NCBI RefSeq assembly: GCF_943734655.1
Contig: NC_071354.1
Location: 1,213,001 to 1,277,000 of the forward strand
DNA length: 64,000 bases
DNA from: Sabethes cyaneus
Lineage: Eukaryota; Arthropoda; Insecta; Diptera; Culicidae
Reading direction: 5' to 3'
Part shown: positions 61,286-64,000 of the stretch, one piece after another
How the letters are laid out: each line of letters opens with the position of its first letter
Numbering within the stretch: the stretch's first letter is position 1
The notes under the pieces: model-generated
The model's database searches: none
The model's input: only the letters and a program-made list of their open reading frames with translations
Told to the model about the DNA's origin: nothing
Position numbers and translations under genes: made by a program

Positions 61286-64000
61286 TACTCGTATTATTGT
61301 CGGCGCAGATTTTTGTATATTGTTAGGTATTTTGATAAGTTTGTTATCTATATTAAATCAAATGAATCTCTTAAGAAGAAACTTGCGGTGGATACACAGC
61401 TTCAATGCTTGTTCTATCTTACCCACCTCGTTCCTCATGCGAGTACTGTCTCCTCTGGCACTGTTGTATAAAGTATGTGACTTTTGCACTGTAAAGCAGG
61501 CTTCATCGGGGTAATATAGAATATACCACGAAGGACGAGTATTGAGAGGCCAAAGAATAAGCTCATGCTGATTTTACTCACGACCACCTGCCTACCAAAG
61601 CATATTCGGTATCCATTCCCCTGCTATACATCACTGTCACTGTCAAAGCCAAACATTTAATATCTTTTGCAGGTTAACTCAGTGATTACCAAAAACTCTC
61701 GGTTTCTCAATTTTGTTTTGAGTAACGGATCTATGATCTGTTTGGATCGGGAATCTGTCGGGTCTATCGGTCTACTTGTATTGTGTCTTGTCCGCGACTA
61801 TGTTTCGTCATGTAGACCATGAAATAGTACTGAATGTTATTTGAAACTTCGGCCAGTTTTATGGGACGGATGAGATCATACCTATCAGGTTGTAAGTTGA
61901 AAGTTGTTCTGCAAGGAAGTGTCTAAAGACCGTAGCTCTGTTGACACTAAGTAAGCATTCCGGAATGCAATCAACTCAATGTAAACACCTTTGTGCACGT
62001 TTGCGTTACGAGAAGACTACATATTTCCAAACAATCAAAGGCATCGGTAATCAGAGCTATCAGCAATCCATTCGACACTCACAATAGTAATCTCGAGAAA
62101 CCGGTCAGAAACAATTGAATGTGAATGTTAACCACTCACCGGGATTGATCGCAGAGAATATTTGTCAAATATACATTAATGTAATAAAGGAATAATTGGT
62201 ACGTGGCAAAATCAACCTGTCAAAGCCATTTATCGAAAACAAAATAAGCTGCATTTTTTTCGTTTTATTTTCTTTAATTTCTCAGAAGTCGGTAAAAAAT
62301 AAAAGCAAACTGGAAGGAAAAGACATCCCAGTTCTCAGATATTCTTTTCTTAAAAATATGTTTTTTTTTCAAAAACACCACACCGTACTATCTTTGTAGA
62401 CATGACGAGCTACGGATAGTTCAATTCAATGGTTTCTTTGGTCATGCAAGGTCTACAATTTGTTCAATTCTAAAATCCATGATTTCTCTCAAGAGACAAC
62501 AATTCTCACACAGACGCTATACAGTTTCTTATTTTGTGCAGTGTGATTAAAGCTTACTATTGTCATTTAACGTTAATGTAGATAATAATGAATTCCATTC
62601 GTAATTTATTTTTTTTATTTGGGATAAATAAATCCTAATAATTTTCCCCAAGAGAATTTCAGGTAAAGTGAAAATTGTAAAGAAAAGTCAAGTACAACTA
62701 TTGTCTGAACAGTAAAAATATTGTTTTTCATTTTTGAATTTGTAAAACAAATTGGTTAGTTACCAATTGGTAGAAATTTAGTAGAAAACAGTTTTTTTTT
62801 GTAAAACTCGGATGACTATGATGACCAACATTTTTGCGAATTTCCGAATCCGATATTTCCGGTAGTTCCGATTGCCACACCTCCTATCGGTAGGTGTTTT
62901 ATGAGATGCCTTTTTACAACCGATTTCGTTCGGAACAGTTCGATTGGAGCAACACCAGACCTTTCCGCACACCGAACGGCGTGGCACGGTAATGAACGTG
63001 GAAGTGTTGATGTCATTTGTACCAGCCGCGTCGATTGCTGCCAGCGATAACAAATGGTTGTACTACAACCACCCTTGTTGCCCCGGGCATGTTGCTGTGT
63101 ACTCTATAAATACCAATGAATGGTGACCGGATCGTTACTGCACTCCAGAGGACAAACTTCACTTTCCGTTGGGTTAGGCCCGGTTCGTCGCTTACGGCCA
63201 TCGGCATTTACAGGTGAGTGTGCCTGGGCTTGTCGATAACCTCAGGGAGATAACGGCTTGACGGTTACATAACACGTTCCCTTCTCGTTTATTACTGACT
63301 CTAAGTACCACTATGGATCTAAATCAGATTAGTAGGGCCAACTGGAACGACAAGCGCTAAGGTTGCACCAGATAACATGTGTTTGCTGCTTCCTGACGGG
63401 CGCTCCTTCCAATCCTGTAGTTCTTGAAAACATGTTTCATCTTGTCCGATTTAATAGAGATTCAGAAATTGCACTAAACTTTATGTGTGCAGTTCCATCA
63501 CAAACTGTGATGTATGTGGTTCCATTGCAACGAAAACCATTACGCCTGGAAGCTTAAACATTCAATGAATGATGATGAGCGTTTACTAGGTACATATAAC
63601 GGTTCACGACCTACATCTGTTTATTGTTTTGGAAATGGAGACAATCAAAGTGAATTCAGTGAATTCAAAAATAGCTTAGGAGCATTTGAACCATTATCTC
63701 GTTGGCACGACAATATTTTTTGTGGATATAATAATGCGTTCTCACGAATAAATGTTTGTGCTTACTGGTAATAATGACATTAAGTTTATAATTCCACAAA
63801 TAAATGAAGCAATTATTATGTTTGTTGAAGTATCGGCAAAGGTACAGCATTTTATTGTTATCTGTTTATTGTTGGCTAACTATAAACGCACTTCTCGTCT
63901 AAATGCCTATTAGCTATAATGGTCACTCTGTGTTATTGCATAAGTGTAATCGAGCATTACCATAGGCATAAAACCTATTGAAACTATATTGAAAAAGACT
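61286..64000. other. No gene seen
   Basis: AT-rich noncoding sequence. A GC-richer patch at 62840-63240 has overlapping open frames on both strands, none with a domain. A small palindrome (AATTGGT...ACCAATT) lies near 62752-62769. Confidence 0.5.

Overview
The window looks like AT-rich, gene-poor, transposon-laden chromosomal DNA of an insect, most likely a mosquito or other dipteran. It has no bacterial gene layout: no operons and no dense ORFs. It does have metazoan-style splice signals, a Ty3/gypsy LTR retrotransposon, LINE remnants, MITE-like inverted repeats, Helitron-like satellite elements and microsatellites. The taxonomic call is an inference from repeat types only; no diagnostic host gene was recognised.

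The one unambiguous coding unit is a complete LTR retrotransposon at 13614-22381 on the minus strand. It has two ~1096-bp LTRs that read as identical and are flanked by a 4-bp target duplication (GCAA). It also has a tRNA-Lys-type primer binding site, a purine-rich tract, a 715-codon gag and a 1082-codon pol (protease, RT, RNase H, integrase). Gag and pol overlap by 40 bases. Inside the overlap is a full -1 frameshift cassette: the heptamer A_AAA_AAC, a 6-nt spacer and a perfect 8-bp stem. There is no env. The element looks young and possibly still active.

Host gene content is weak. A short open segment with a consensus GTAAGT donor (12926-12980, plus) and a segment with a good acceptor (54666-54769, plus) may be 5' exons of one gene. 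If so, most of the window is a ~41.7-kb intron. Other single-exon candidates lie at 6263-6447 (minus), 11801-11972 (minus), 12010-12188 (plus) and 54259-54480 (plus). None could be assigned a product.

The rest is decayed or non-autonomous repeats. A TAA-flanked Harbinger-type MITE lies at 8131-8595 and a TA-flanked foldback MITE at 32367-32602. LINE reverse-transcriptase remnants, all minus strand, lie at 25.7-26.7, 45.7-46.0, 46.3-46.4, 52.1, 53.1 and 60.9-61.3 kb. Two Helitron/HINE-like elements made of a ~145-bp satellite lie at 37.25-37.97 and 56.20-58.76 kb. A foldback element at 48.55-49.13 kb has arms built from a TTTGGCATAA motif, and an uninterrupted 1351-bp (TAG)n array lies at 46571-47921. 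The LTR element and every LINE remnant are antisense to the proposed plus-strand host gene, the pattern expected for insertions tolerated in an intron.

I found no CRISPR array, rRNA, convincing tRNA gene or known microRNA.
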